Positions 7,985-12,395 of a stretch of DNA of 12,395 nt are shown here, in pieces; within the stretch, counting starts at the first letter, position 1, and each line of letters begins with the position of its first letter. Position numbers and translations under genes: made by a program. The stretch comes from an uncultured bacterium (GTDB lineage Bacteria; Patescibacteriota; Saccharimonadia; Saccharimonadales; Saccharimonadaceae), in NCBI GenBank assembly GCA_938045655.1, contig CALIMO010000132.1:1-12395 (forward strand), in the 5' to 3' direction. The notes beneath the pieces are model-generated. The model had not been told where the DNA came from. It was given only the letters and a program-made list of their open reading frames with translations, and searched no databases.

Positions 7985-8458
7985 ATGGTAAACAAAATAA
8001 AAAATATAATAATAGTTGGGTTAGTTTTGACAAGCTTTTTTGCAGCTTTTCAGAGTGTTTTTTCTTTGAACTATACTTTTGCTAAGGAAATAATTGAAGA
8101 TAGTAATGGTAATAGTGTGGACCCAAGTGATTTAAAATCAAAATCAGATTCAAACAGTAATTCTGATAGTAAAAAAAGTAAAGATACTCCCCCCGCTGAT
8201 GCAAAAACTGCAATTCTCCCTTCAGACTGGAAAATTGAAGATATTTTAAATATGGTTTTAGTTGTAGTAACTACTGGTGTTGGAATTGCAGCAGTTGGCT
8301 CGATTGTTTTTGCTGGCGTTCTGTATATCACCGCTCGCGATAATGCCGCGCAAGTTTCAAAAGCTAAAACGATGATTATGAATACGATTATTGGTATTAT
8401 AGCTTATATTTTAATGTGGGCGTTCTTAGAGTGGATTATTCCAGGAGGGATTTTATAA
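7985..8458 (+). CDS. TrbC/VirB2-like T4SS pilin paralogue 1
   Basis: This 157-residue protein has an N-terminal hydrophobic export segment (about 7-27), a Ser/Asp/Lys-rich linker (38-72) and two membrane helices (about 88-116 and 129-153). A polar loop joins them: ITARDNAAQVSKAKTM (115-130). That layout, with the SKAK-type loop, is shared with the next five genes and fits small T4SS pilins of the TrbC/VirB2 type. It is the most divergent member: the second helix ends WAFLEWIIPGG rather than the YAIVNFVI of others. It is the first gene of the plus-strand unit, and its start has no Shine-Dalgarno site, the -10 box being almost adjacent. Its stop overlaps the next start as TAATG. It may be a specialised or minor subunit; pilin assignment rests on architecture and neighbours. 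Confidence 0.8.
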   Translation: MVNKIKNIIIVGLVLTSFFAAFQSVFSLNYTFAKEIIEDSNGNSVDPSDLKSKSDSNSNSDSKKSKDTPPADAKTAILPSDWKIEDILNMVLVVVTTGVGIAAVGSIVFAGVLYITARDNAAQVSKAKTMIMNTIIGIIAYILMWAFLEWIIPGGIL

Positions 8459-8886
8459 TGAAAAAGATTATTCTAGCAATTTTTATAACTTTTATGCCAG
8501 TTTTGTATTTTTCGAATAGTGCTTATGCGGCTGGTTGTAATGATAATCAAACTTTTTTCGGTCTCCCCGCTTGGTATCGTGGATTAACTAAATCTGGCGA
8601 AGGTGGATGTCAAATTAAAAATATTGGGCCATCTGGAAAGGGCGAAGTTACTTTAGAGCAGTTTGTCTGGACAGTGGTTGCGAATGTTATTGATATGGCC
8701 TTTCGAATTGCTGGTGTTGCTGCAATAGGATTCATTATTTATGCAGGTTATCAATATATGATTGCTGTTGGTGACCCAGGAAAACTTGCGGGTGCTAAAA
8801 AATCACTAACTAATGCAATAATCGGACTAGTGATTGCGGTTCTTGCTTCAACAATAGTAACATTTATATTAGGGATTTTAGGATAA
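8458..8886 (+). CDS. TrbC/VirB2-like T4SS pilin paralogue 2
   Basis: I start at ATG 8458 (142 residues) rather than the in-frame ATG at 8416. The former has a strong AGGAGGG site 8 nt upstream (8443-8449), overlaps the previous stop as TAATG, and begins a textbook signal peptide (MKKIILAIFI to AYA at 22-24, then AG). After cleavage come a polar region with Cys27 and Cys51, then two helices at about 76-104 and 117-140. The loop AVGDPGKLAGAKKS (103-116) joins them. The second helix carries AIIGLVIAVLA, matching the other paralogues. The two cysteines could form a disulphide in the exported head. It is probably a filament subunit translated in tandem with its neighbours. Confidence 0.85.
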   Translation: MKKIILAIFITFMPVLYFSNSAYAAGCNDNQTFFGLPAWYRGLTKSGEGGCQIKNIGPSGKGEVTLEQFVWTVVANVIDMAFRIAGVAAIGFIIYAGYQYMIAVGDPGKLAGAKKSLTNAIIGLVIAVLASTIVTFILGILG

Positions 8887-9206
8887 TGAAAGAATATAGA
8901 TTTTTAGCAGAAGCATCCTTTGATAAATCAAAAGTATTAAACGGAATTGATACTTCGAATAAAAACAAAGCTAGCGATGCTTCGATGCAGAATGCTTTCA
9001 ATACTGCTTTTATCTGGGCTGGAATTATTTGTGTGATTATAATTATTGTGGCGGGATTAACATTTATAACGGCTGCCGGAAATCCAGGAACAATTTCGAA
9101 AGCGAAATCTGCACTAATTTACGCTTGTGTAGGTATTGTGGTAATCATATCGGCAGCATTAATTGTTAACTTAATTCTTGGCGGATTACTAACGGGGTCA
9201 ATATAA
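8886..9206 (+). CDS. TrbC/VirB2-like T4SS pilin paralogue 3, lacking a signal peptide
   Basis: At 106 residues this is the shortest member. Two helices (about 38-62 and 74-99) flank the loop ITAAGNPGTISKAKSA (61-76), almost identical to paralogue 4. Unlike the other five it has no N-terminal hydrophobic signal; residues 1-36 are polar. The first helix may serve as an uncleaved signal-anchor, or the N-terminus may face the cytoplasm. The start is set by the TAATG overlap with the preceding stop, with AGGGAT at 8871-8876 as the likely ribosome site. Helix 2 contains Cys81. It ends in LGGLLTGSI with no tail, and its stop overlaps the next gene. Pilin-like by alignment of the core. Confidence 0.82.
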   Translation: MKEYRFLAEASFDKSKVLNGIDTSNKNKASDASMQNAFNTAFIWAGIICVIIIIVAGLTFITAAGNPGTISKAKSALIYACVGIVVIISAALIVNLILGGLLTGSI

Positions 9207-9751
9207 TGAAAAAAATAATTTTAATAAGTAGTATTTTATTCTCAATAATTCTATCGCCCATTGCTTTTGCGGAAGGTGAAACGAATGGAGCTAATAGTAG
9301 TGGAACATTTAATGCTTGCAAACATGTTGTTTCTGGAAAAACTGCAGTTTGTTCTGGTGATTCGAAAAATGCTACAAATATTGCTAAAAATATAATCTCC
9401 ATTCTCCTGTGGGTTGTTGGTATAGCGGCGGTTATTGTAATTATCTATGCGGGAATAACATTTATAACAGCAGCTGGAAATCCATCAGCAATTGCTCGAG
9501 CTAAAACAATGATAATTTATTCTGTTGTTGGCCTAGTGGTTGCAATTCTTGCTTATGCGATTGTTAATTTCGTTATTAATACTTCAAGCGGAAAAGGAGT
9601 TGGCGGAGGATCATCTGGAAGCTCAGGTAATTCTGGTGGATCTAATAATTCAAGTGGCTCAGGTAATGCTGGATCGCAAAGTAAAAACCAAAATGGTGAA
9701 AATAATTCAGGACAAAGTTCAAGCGGTTCGAATAGCTCAAATAATAATTAA
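9206..9751 (+). CDS. TrbC/VirB2-like T4SS pilin paralogue 4 with Ser/Gly/Asn-rich tail
   Basis: This 181-residue protein starts with a clear signal peptide (MKKIILISSI to IAFA at 19-22, then EGE). A short exported segment has Cys38 and Cys49, then come two helices (about 62-88 and 101-125) around ITAAGNPSAIARAKT (86-100). Helix 2 carries VVGLVVAILAYAIVNFVIN, the family signature. From about 126 to the end the sequence is almost only Ser, Gly, Asn and Gln, a flexible tail absent from all other paralogues. The first codon overlaps the previous stop (TAATG). The ribosome site is weak (GGGG at 9194-9197), so expression probably depends on coupling. The tail might be exposed on the filament or act as a tether. 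Confidence 0.85.
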   Translation: MKKIILISSILFSIILSPIAFAEGETNGANSSGTFNACKHVVSGKTAVCSGDSKNATNIAKNIISILLWVVGIAAVIVIIYAGITFITAAGNPSAIARAKTMIIYSVVGLVVAILAYAIVNFVINTSSGKGVGGGSSGSSGNSGGSNNSSGSGNAGSQSKNQNGENNSGQSSSGSNSSNNN

Positions 9752-9771
9752 AATAATATAAGGAGAATAAA

Positions 9772-10161
9772 ATGAAGAAAATTTTAATAACTTTTGGAAT
9801 AATTCTTGCGTTAGCTGGCTCTTTTGCCTTCAATGCTGGATTTTTCGAAAAACAAGCTTATGCAAATAGTGCAGCAGATTTAATTAAACAAGGTGCAGAT
9901 TCAACTGGTCAACAAGATACTCGTTCAGCTGGTGATATTGCTAAAGATGTTGTAAATATAATGTTCTTTATCATTGGTGTTATGGCGGTTATTATGATTA
10001 TTTGGGGTGGAATTCGATATGTTCTTTCTGCTGGAAATAGTGCTGCCCTCACTAGTGCGAAAAATACAATCGTCTACTCTATTATAGGTTTAATTATCGC
10101 GATCCTTGCATATGCAATTGTGAACTTTGTTATTAATACAGTCGCGGGTGGTAATCGATAA
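9772..10161 (+). CDS. TrbC/VirB2-like T4SS pilin paralogue 5
   Basis: A 129-residue protein with a signal peptide (MKKILITFGI to AYA at 29-31, then NSA), a short cysteine-free exported part and two helices (about 61-85 and 99-122). The loop is VLSAGNSAALTSAKNT (84-99). Helix 2 is IIGLIIAILAYAIVNFVIN. Residues 62-122 match residues 72-132 of the next gene at 44 of 61 positions, so these two are the most recent duplicates in the row. A strong AGGAG (9761-9765) 6 nt before the ATG and a 20-nt gap from the previous gene indicate independent translation within the same transcript. No convincing terminator follows it. Confidence 0.87.
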   Translation: MKKILITFGIILALAGSFAFNAGFFEKQAYANSAADLIKQGADSTGQQDTRSAGDIAKDVVNIMFFIIGVMAVIMIIWGGIRYVLSAGNSAALTSAKNTIVYSIIGLIIAILAYAIVNFVINTVAGGNR

Positions 10162-10217
10162 TCATAAAACTTCAGAATTAAATTTGTTAAGCTGAATGAT
10201 GGATAATAATAAAATAC

Positions 10218-10245
10218 TTGCAAAATAGTAAAAATTTGGTATAAT
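10218..10245 (+). promoter_or_regulatory. Strong promoter of the last pilin gene
   Basis: TTGCAA (10218-10223), a 16-bp spacer and TATAAT (10240-10245) preceded by TGG, giving an extended -10. The predicted start near 10252 gives a leader of about 33 nt with AAAGGA at 10266-10271. A second TATAAT occurs at 10255-10260. Together they suggest separate, strong expression. Confidence 0.7.
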
Positions 10246-10284
10246 TTAAGTATATATAATTTAAGAAAGGAAATGTAATTTAAA

Positions 10285-10701
10285 ATGAAAAATATTGTAA
10301 AAATGGCTCTATTAACCGCCGCAACAATATTCGCTGTTGGTGCTACTACATTTGCAACAATTCCAGCCTATGCTGCTGATTGTAAAGTTACTGGCGGTTT
10401 GAAATCTGCTGATAGCTGTGCTAAAGGTGTTCAAGAAGAAAATGGTGGTCCAACAAGCTTGTTTGATGGTGACTCTCCAATTTTCACGACTGCAATCAAT
10501 ATTATGCTCTTTATAATTGGCATTCTTAGCGTTATTATGCTTATCTATGGTGGTATTCGCTATGTGCTTTCAAGTGGTGATGCTGGTGCTGTTCAAAACG
10601 CTAAAAATACAATTATGTATGCTATTATTGGTCTTGTAATTGCGATCCTTGCTTACGCAATTGTTAACTTCGTTATTCATTCGATTACTAATAAAGAATA
10701 A
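10285..10701 (+). CDS. TrbC/VirB2-like T4SS pilin paralogue 6, candidate major pilin
   Basis: This 138-residue protein has a signal peptide (1-30, ending IPAYA, then AD), an exported segment with Cys33 and Cys45, and two helices (about 71-95 and 109-132). They flank VLSSGDAGAVQNAKNT (94-109). Helix 2 reads IIGLVIAILAYAIVNFVI. It is the closest relative of the preceding gene. It has its own promoter, a Shine-Dalgarno site (13 nt from the ATG, rather long), its own terminator and many GCT/GGT/GTT codons. These features point to higher expression than the other five, so it may be the main filament subunit, with the others minor or alternative. That ranking is inference; membership in the pilin set is well supported. 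Confidence 0.88.
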   Translation: MKNIVKMALLTAATIFAVGATTFATIPAYAADCKVTGGLKSADSCAKGVQEENGGPTSLFDGDSPIFTTAINIMLFIIGILSVIMLIYGGIRYVLSSGDAGAVQNAKNTIMYAIIGLVIAILAYAIVNFVIHSITNKE

Positions 10702-10716
10702 TAAAATAATAAATAA

Positions 10717-10749
10717 AGAGACTTCTTTTTTACAGAGGTCTTTTTATTT
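10717..10749 (+). terminator. Rho-independent terminator after the pilin array
   Basis: AGACTTC (10719-10725) pairs with GAGGTCT (10735-10741), 7 bp with one G-U, across a 9-nt loop. It is followed by TTTTATTTA. It starts 17 nt after the last pilin stop. Confidence 0.75.
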
Positions 10750-10788
10750 ATTCGAAAATTTGTAAATTTTAAAAAATAAACTAATATA

Positions 10789-10825
10789 ATAAAAATCCCG
10801 AAGTTTTATGCTTCGAGAATTTTAT
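10789..10825 (-). terminator. Rho-independent terminator of hsp20
   Basis: On the minus strand CTCGAAG (10811-10817) pairs with CTTCGGG (10797-10803), 7 bp with one G-U and a 7-nt loop. It is flanked by A-runs before and ATTTTTATT after. The hairpin begins about 13 nt past the hsp20 stop, converging on the pilin terminator. Confidence 0.75.
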
Positions 10826-10829
10826 TTTT

Positions 10830-11297
10830 CTACAGAACTTTAATTCGTGTTGCTTGAGTTTTAACTTTTGTGAAGCTGATTGTTAAAATTCCATCTTTCA
10901 ACATTGCTTCAACTTCATCTTCTTTGATTGGAACTGGAAGAGTCAGTGTTCGGCTAAATTCTCCCCAGTAGCATTCTTGTGCATGATGAGCGATAATTCC
11001 CTCTTGATCACCAGGATTTAGACTTCCGCTAATCGTTAAAGTTCCATCGGAAAGTGAAACATCCAAGTCATTTTTATTCACACCCGCAGTTCGTGCTTTA
11101 ACAAAAAGCTTATCTTCTGTTTCATAAACATCAACAGCTAATTGACCAGGAAGTTCATTTTCTTCTTCCGCAATTTCAATTTGTTCAGATCCGCTGAAAG
11201 CTTCATTTTCTGAAGTCTCCATCAAATCATCACCAAAATTGAAAGCAGCTTCCAATTCATCATTCAAAAAGCTATTATCATTTTGTCTTCTAGCCAT
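10830..11297 (-). CDS. hsp20: Hsp20/alpha-crystallin small heat shock protein
   Basis: Small heat shock proteins are ATP-independent cytoplasmic chaperones that hold unfolding proteins in oligomers. The 155-residue protein has an acidic N-terminal arm (1-48) and an alpha-crystallin domain (about 50-145). The domain begins LAVDVYETEDKLFVKA (53-68), continues with LDVSLSDGTLTISG (78-91), and carries the conserved MLKDGILTISF (132-142). It ends with an I-x-V anchor, RIKVL (151-155), used for oligomer assembly. Length and order are normal for the family. GGAGGA (11301-11306) lies 3 nt before the ATG. The promoter is back to back with that of comF. I see no CIRCE element or obvious RNA thermometer in the short leader. 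It is probably a housekeeping or stress gene unrelated to the T4SS. Confidence 0.95.
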   Translation of the reverse strand: MARRQNDNSFLNDELEAAFNFGDDLMETSENEAFSGSEQIEIAEEENELPGQLAVDVYETEDKLFVKARTAGVNKNDLDVSLSDGTLTISGSLNPGDQEGIIAHHAQECYWGEFSRTLTLPVPIKEDEVEAMLKDGILTISFTKVKTQATRIKVL

Positions 11298-11340
11298 TTT
11301 TCCTCCGCATTAAATTTCTTAAATAAGATTAATTTACTTT

Positions 11341-11369
11341 ATTATACCGCACTTTTATTATATAATCAA
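11341..11369 (-). promoter_or_regulatory. Promoter of hsp20
   Basis: Minus-strand TTGATT (11364-11369), a 17-bp spacer and a perfect TATAAT (11341-11346). The predicted start near 11334 gives a leader of about 37 nt that includes the GGAGGA ribosome site. The -35 overlaps the opposite-strand -10 of comF. Confidence 0.75.
11361..11366 (+). promoter_or_regulatory. Predicted -10 box of comF
   Basis: A perfect TATAAT, with a weak TTTATT at the -35 position (11338-11343). The predicted start near 11373 leaves a leader of about 16 nt without a Shine-Dalgarno site; AGAGG at 11369-11373 lies at the transcript start itself. It shares bases with the divergent hsp20 -35. Confidence 0.55.
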
Positions 11370-11388
11370 GAGGTAGAAACGATTTTTT

Positions 11389-12042
11389 ATGAAGAAAAGC
11401 ATATACGAAATAATTTTGAACTCTTTTGCGCCAGATAATTGCTATTTTTGCCAGAAATTGGGCGACCCTATTTGCGAAAAATGCCTTGAATCAAGGTGTA
11501 ATTTTGGCAATTCCCTTTCTCGTTCGAATAGTGTTATTTCGAAAGAATTTTATCTTTCGAAAAGGTCTGGAGAGCTTCAAAAAATAGTTGATGAATTTAA
11601 ATTTCAAAGCAAGAGGCAGAATTCTTATTATCTCGCAAAACTTTTATCTGATTTTCTACTTTCGAATAGTGAATTTATTAATAATCGTGAAAAAATGGTT
11701 TTAATTCCAGTTCCAACACTTTCGAACCATATTCGTGAACGTGGTTTAGATCATACTGAACTTTTGACTCGTCAGCTTGTAAAGAATCTAAAAATTGAAA
11801 AATCGACATTAGTTAAAAGAATAGCAAAAACTACTCAACGTGGCAAAAATTTTAAAACGCGACAAATTCAGGCAAAAAGTAGTTATGAGTTTACGGGAGA
11901 AAAGCTTTCGAAAGATAAAATTTATGTAATTTTTGATGACATTCGTACAACTGGCGCAACTTTAGATTCTATTGCAAAAATTCTTCACCAAAGTGGTGCT
12001 AAAGAGGTTTGGGCGTTTTATTTACTTCAGCAAGAAAAATAA
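11389..12042 (+). CDS. comF: ComF-family phosphoribosyltransferase-like competence protein
   Basis: ComF proteins combine an N-terminal zinc-ribbon with a phosphoribosyltransferase fold and are needed for natural transformation, acting on the cytoplasmic side of DNA uptake. This 217-residue protein shows C18-x2-C21 and C29-x2-C32 (CYFC and CEKC), the family motif IPVPT followed by HIRERGLDHTELL (114-126), and the PRPP-binding loop VIFDDIRTTGATL (180-192). The length is normal for the family. A tRNA-Ser gene follows 42 nt later. In Patescibacteria, comF often occurs with a ComEC-type channel elsewhere; none is present in this window. Six of its seven Ser-Lys/Asn pairs use TCG after a T-ending codon and so create TTCGAA. 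Family assignment is firm; its exact biochemical activity is not established by the sequence. Confidence 0.93.
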   Translation: MKKSIYEIILNSFAPDNCYFCQKLGDPICEKCLESRCNFGNSLSRSNSVISKEFYLSKRSGELQKIVDEFKFQSKRQNSYYLAKLLSDFLLSNSEFINNREKMVLIPVPTLSNHIRERGLDHTELLTRQLVKNLKIEKSTLVKRIAKTTQRGKNFKTRQIQAKSSYEFTGEKLSKDKIYVIFDDIRTTGATLDSIAKILHQSGAKEVWAFYLLQQEK

Positions 12043-12044
12043 AC

Positions 12045-12073
12045 TTGAGAATTCAAAAAAAATGTGATATAAT
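12045..12073 (+). promoter_or_regulatory. Promoter of tRNA-Ser
   Basis: TTGAGA (12045-12050), a 17-bp spacer and TATAAT (12068-12073) with a TGA extended -10. The predicted start near 12080 lies 5 nt before the mature tRNA. Confidence 0.75.
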
Positions 12074-12084
12074 GGAAAATATCT

Positions 12085-12174
12085 GGAGAGGTGGCCGAGT
12101 GGTTGAAGGCACCGGTCTTGAAAACCGGCATGCGGTAAAACGTATCGAGGGTTCGAATCCCTCCTTCTCCGCCA
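12085..12174 (+). tRNA. tRNA-Ser (anticodon UGA)
   Basis: A 90-nt class II tRNA. The acceptor stem GGAGAGG (12085-12091) pairs with CTTCTCC before discriminator G12171, and CCA (12172-12174) is encoded. The anticodon stem CCGGT/ACCGG encloses loop CTTGAAA with anticodon TGA at 12119-12121. A long variable arm (TGCG...CGTA) and a GGTTCGAATCC T-arm agree with serine identity. It decodes UCA and, with wobble, other UCN codons. Confidence 0.97.
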
Positions 12175-12213
12175 AAATAGGTAATTCTGCTTAACGGCAG
12201 GATTTTCTATTTT
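12174..12213 (+). terminator. Probable terminator hairpin after tRNA-Ser
   Basis: A nearly continuous stem of about 17 pairs: AAAATAG (12174-12180) with CTATTTT (12207-12213), and inside it TTCTGC (12185-12190) with GCAGGA (12197-12202), loop TTAACG. The 3' arm ends in four T, so the U-tract is short. It could instead aid tRNA 3' processing. Confidence 0.55.
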
Positions 12214-12225
12214 AATAGAGATTTT

Positions 12226-12254
12226 TTGAATTTTTAAATAGCTTATGGTATAAT
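12226..12254 (+). promoter_or_regulatory. Strong promoter of the gene at the right edge
   Basis: TTGAAT (12226-12231), a 17-bp spacer and TATAAT (12249-12254) with a TGG extended -10. The predicted start near 12261 is 3 nt before the ATG, implying a leaderless or nearly leaderless message. Confidence 0.75.
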
Positions 12255-12263
12255 TAAAATATT

Positions 12264-12395
12264 ATGAATTTCGACAATGAAAACCGAAATGGCGTTCCTC
12301 GCGTAACGGGTTTGCCTGAATCACAATTTCGAACACCTGAGGCGGGTAGCTTTATGGCTGAAAACCCTAAAGAATCTACCGAGCCGGTTTTTGAA
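12264..12395 (+). CDS. Unrecognised protein, N-terminal 44 residues only
   Basis: The open frame runs from ATG 12264 to the window edge with no stop. The visible residues are hydrophilic, rich in Asn, Glu and Pro (VPRVTGLPES at 11-20), with no signal peptide or membrane helix, and are probably a disordered N-terminus. I do not recognise the family. The strong promoter directly upstream supports the frame, while the absence of any Shine-Dalgarno site means the start would be read from a leaderless message. It contains one TTCGAA near 12329. The function cannot be told from this fragment. Confidence 0.65.
   Translation, partial: MNFDNENRNGVPRVTGLPESQFRTPEAGSFMAENPKESTEPVFE

Noticed and set aside
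8416..8457. Earlier in-frame ATG for pilin paralogue 2
   Set aside because: It would add 14 polar residues before a perfect signal peptide, and the strong ribosome site and TAATG overlap point to 8458.
10162..10217. Possible terminator between pilins 5 and 6 (TTCAG/CTGAA)
   Set aside because: Only 5 bp with a 16-nt loop and no T-run; read-through from the upstream genes is expected.
10266..10278. Start-stop mini-frame (ATGTAA at 10273) after the ribosome site of the last pilin
   Set aside because: Only 1-3 nt separate the AAAGGA from this ATG, too close for initiation; chance in AT-rich sequence is likelier, though it does leave a long 13-nt spacing to the real start.
11298..11340. CIRCE operator or RNA thermometer ahead of hsp20
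   Set aside because: No inverted TTAGCACTC-type repeat and no clear hairpin masking the GGAGGA site could be seen.
12009..12194. Plus-strand frame of 61 codons running through the tRNA-Ser gene
   Set aside because: It covers the end of comF and the whole tRNA, has no ribosome site of its own, and the tRNA explains the sequence.
1..12395. CRISPR array, insertion sequence, or recoded UGA
   Set aside because: No regularly spaced repeats, transposase or terminal repeats were found. All visible stops are TAA or TAG, and no in-frame UGA suggests recoding as in Gracilibacteria or Absconditabacteria.

Overview
The window looks like chromosomal DNA of a Patescibacteria (CPR) cell, most likely Saccharibacteria (TM7). 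The sequence is AT-rich (roughly mid-30s % GC by eye). It has densely packed genes with 1-3 nt spacers or TAATG overlaps. Its reduced type IV secretion system (T4SS) carries PrgI, a split TraC/VirB4, a TrbL/VirB6-like channel and a row of tiny two-helix pilins, a set I associate with that phylum. The lineage is inferred from gene content, because the only RNA gene here is a tRNA. The genetic code looks standard: all recognisable stops are TAA or TAG, tryptophan is TGG, and I saw no in-frame UGA.

Left half, minus strand (about 7.9 kb down to 1). A near-consensus promoter at 7888-7916 drives a large polytopic TrbL/VirB6-like protein (5192-7879), which ends in a terminator hairpin. A second unit starts near 5130 and encodes a PrgI-family protein with a long Q/N-rich tail, a TraC-like N-terminal VirB4 piece and the VirB4 ATPase. 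A further promoter just past virB4 drives an unrecognised single-span membrane protein that runs off the left edge.

Centre, plus strand (7985-10701). Six consecutive small proteins share one architecture: an N-terminal export signal in five of them, then two hydrophobic helices joined by a short polar loop. I read them as TrbC/VirB2-type pilin paralogues. The first four overlap by one base. The fifth has its own strong ribosome site. The sixth has its own promoter and terminator and may be the major subunit. The two arms diverge from 7880-7985, so the machine (ATPase, channel, PrgI) and the filament subunits are transcribed outward from one control point.

Right end. An Hsp20 gene (minus) and a comF-like gene (plus) share back-to-back overlapping promoters. 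A tRNA-Ser(UGA) with encoded CCA follows, and then the start of an unknown gene with a strong promoter and no Shine-Dalgarno site. ComF is the only hint of DNA uptake. No VirD4 coupling protein, relaxase, VirB8/9/10 or VirB11 lies in the window.

The most unusual DNA-level signal is the palindrome TTCGAA, with about 45 copies by hand count against roughly 4 expected from base composition. It is spread over all reading frames and appears to override normal synonymous codon choice. A second theme is that three first-of-unit genes appear to be leaderless, while genes inside operons usually keep Shine-Dalgarno sites.
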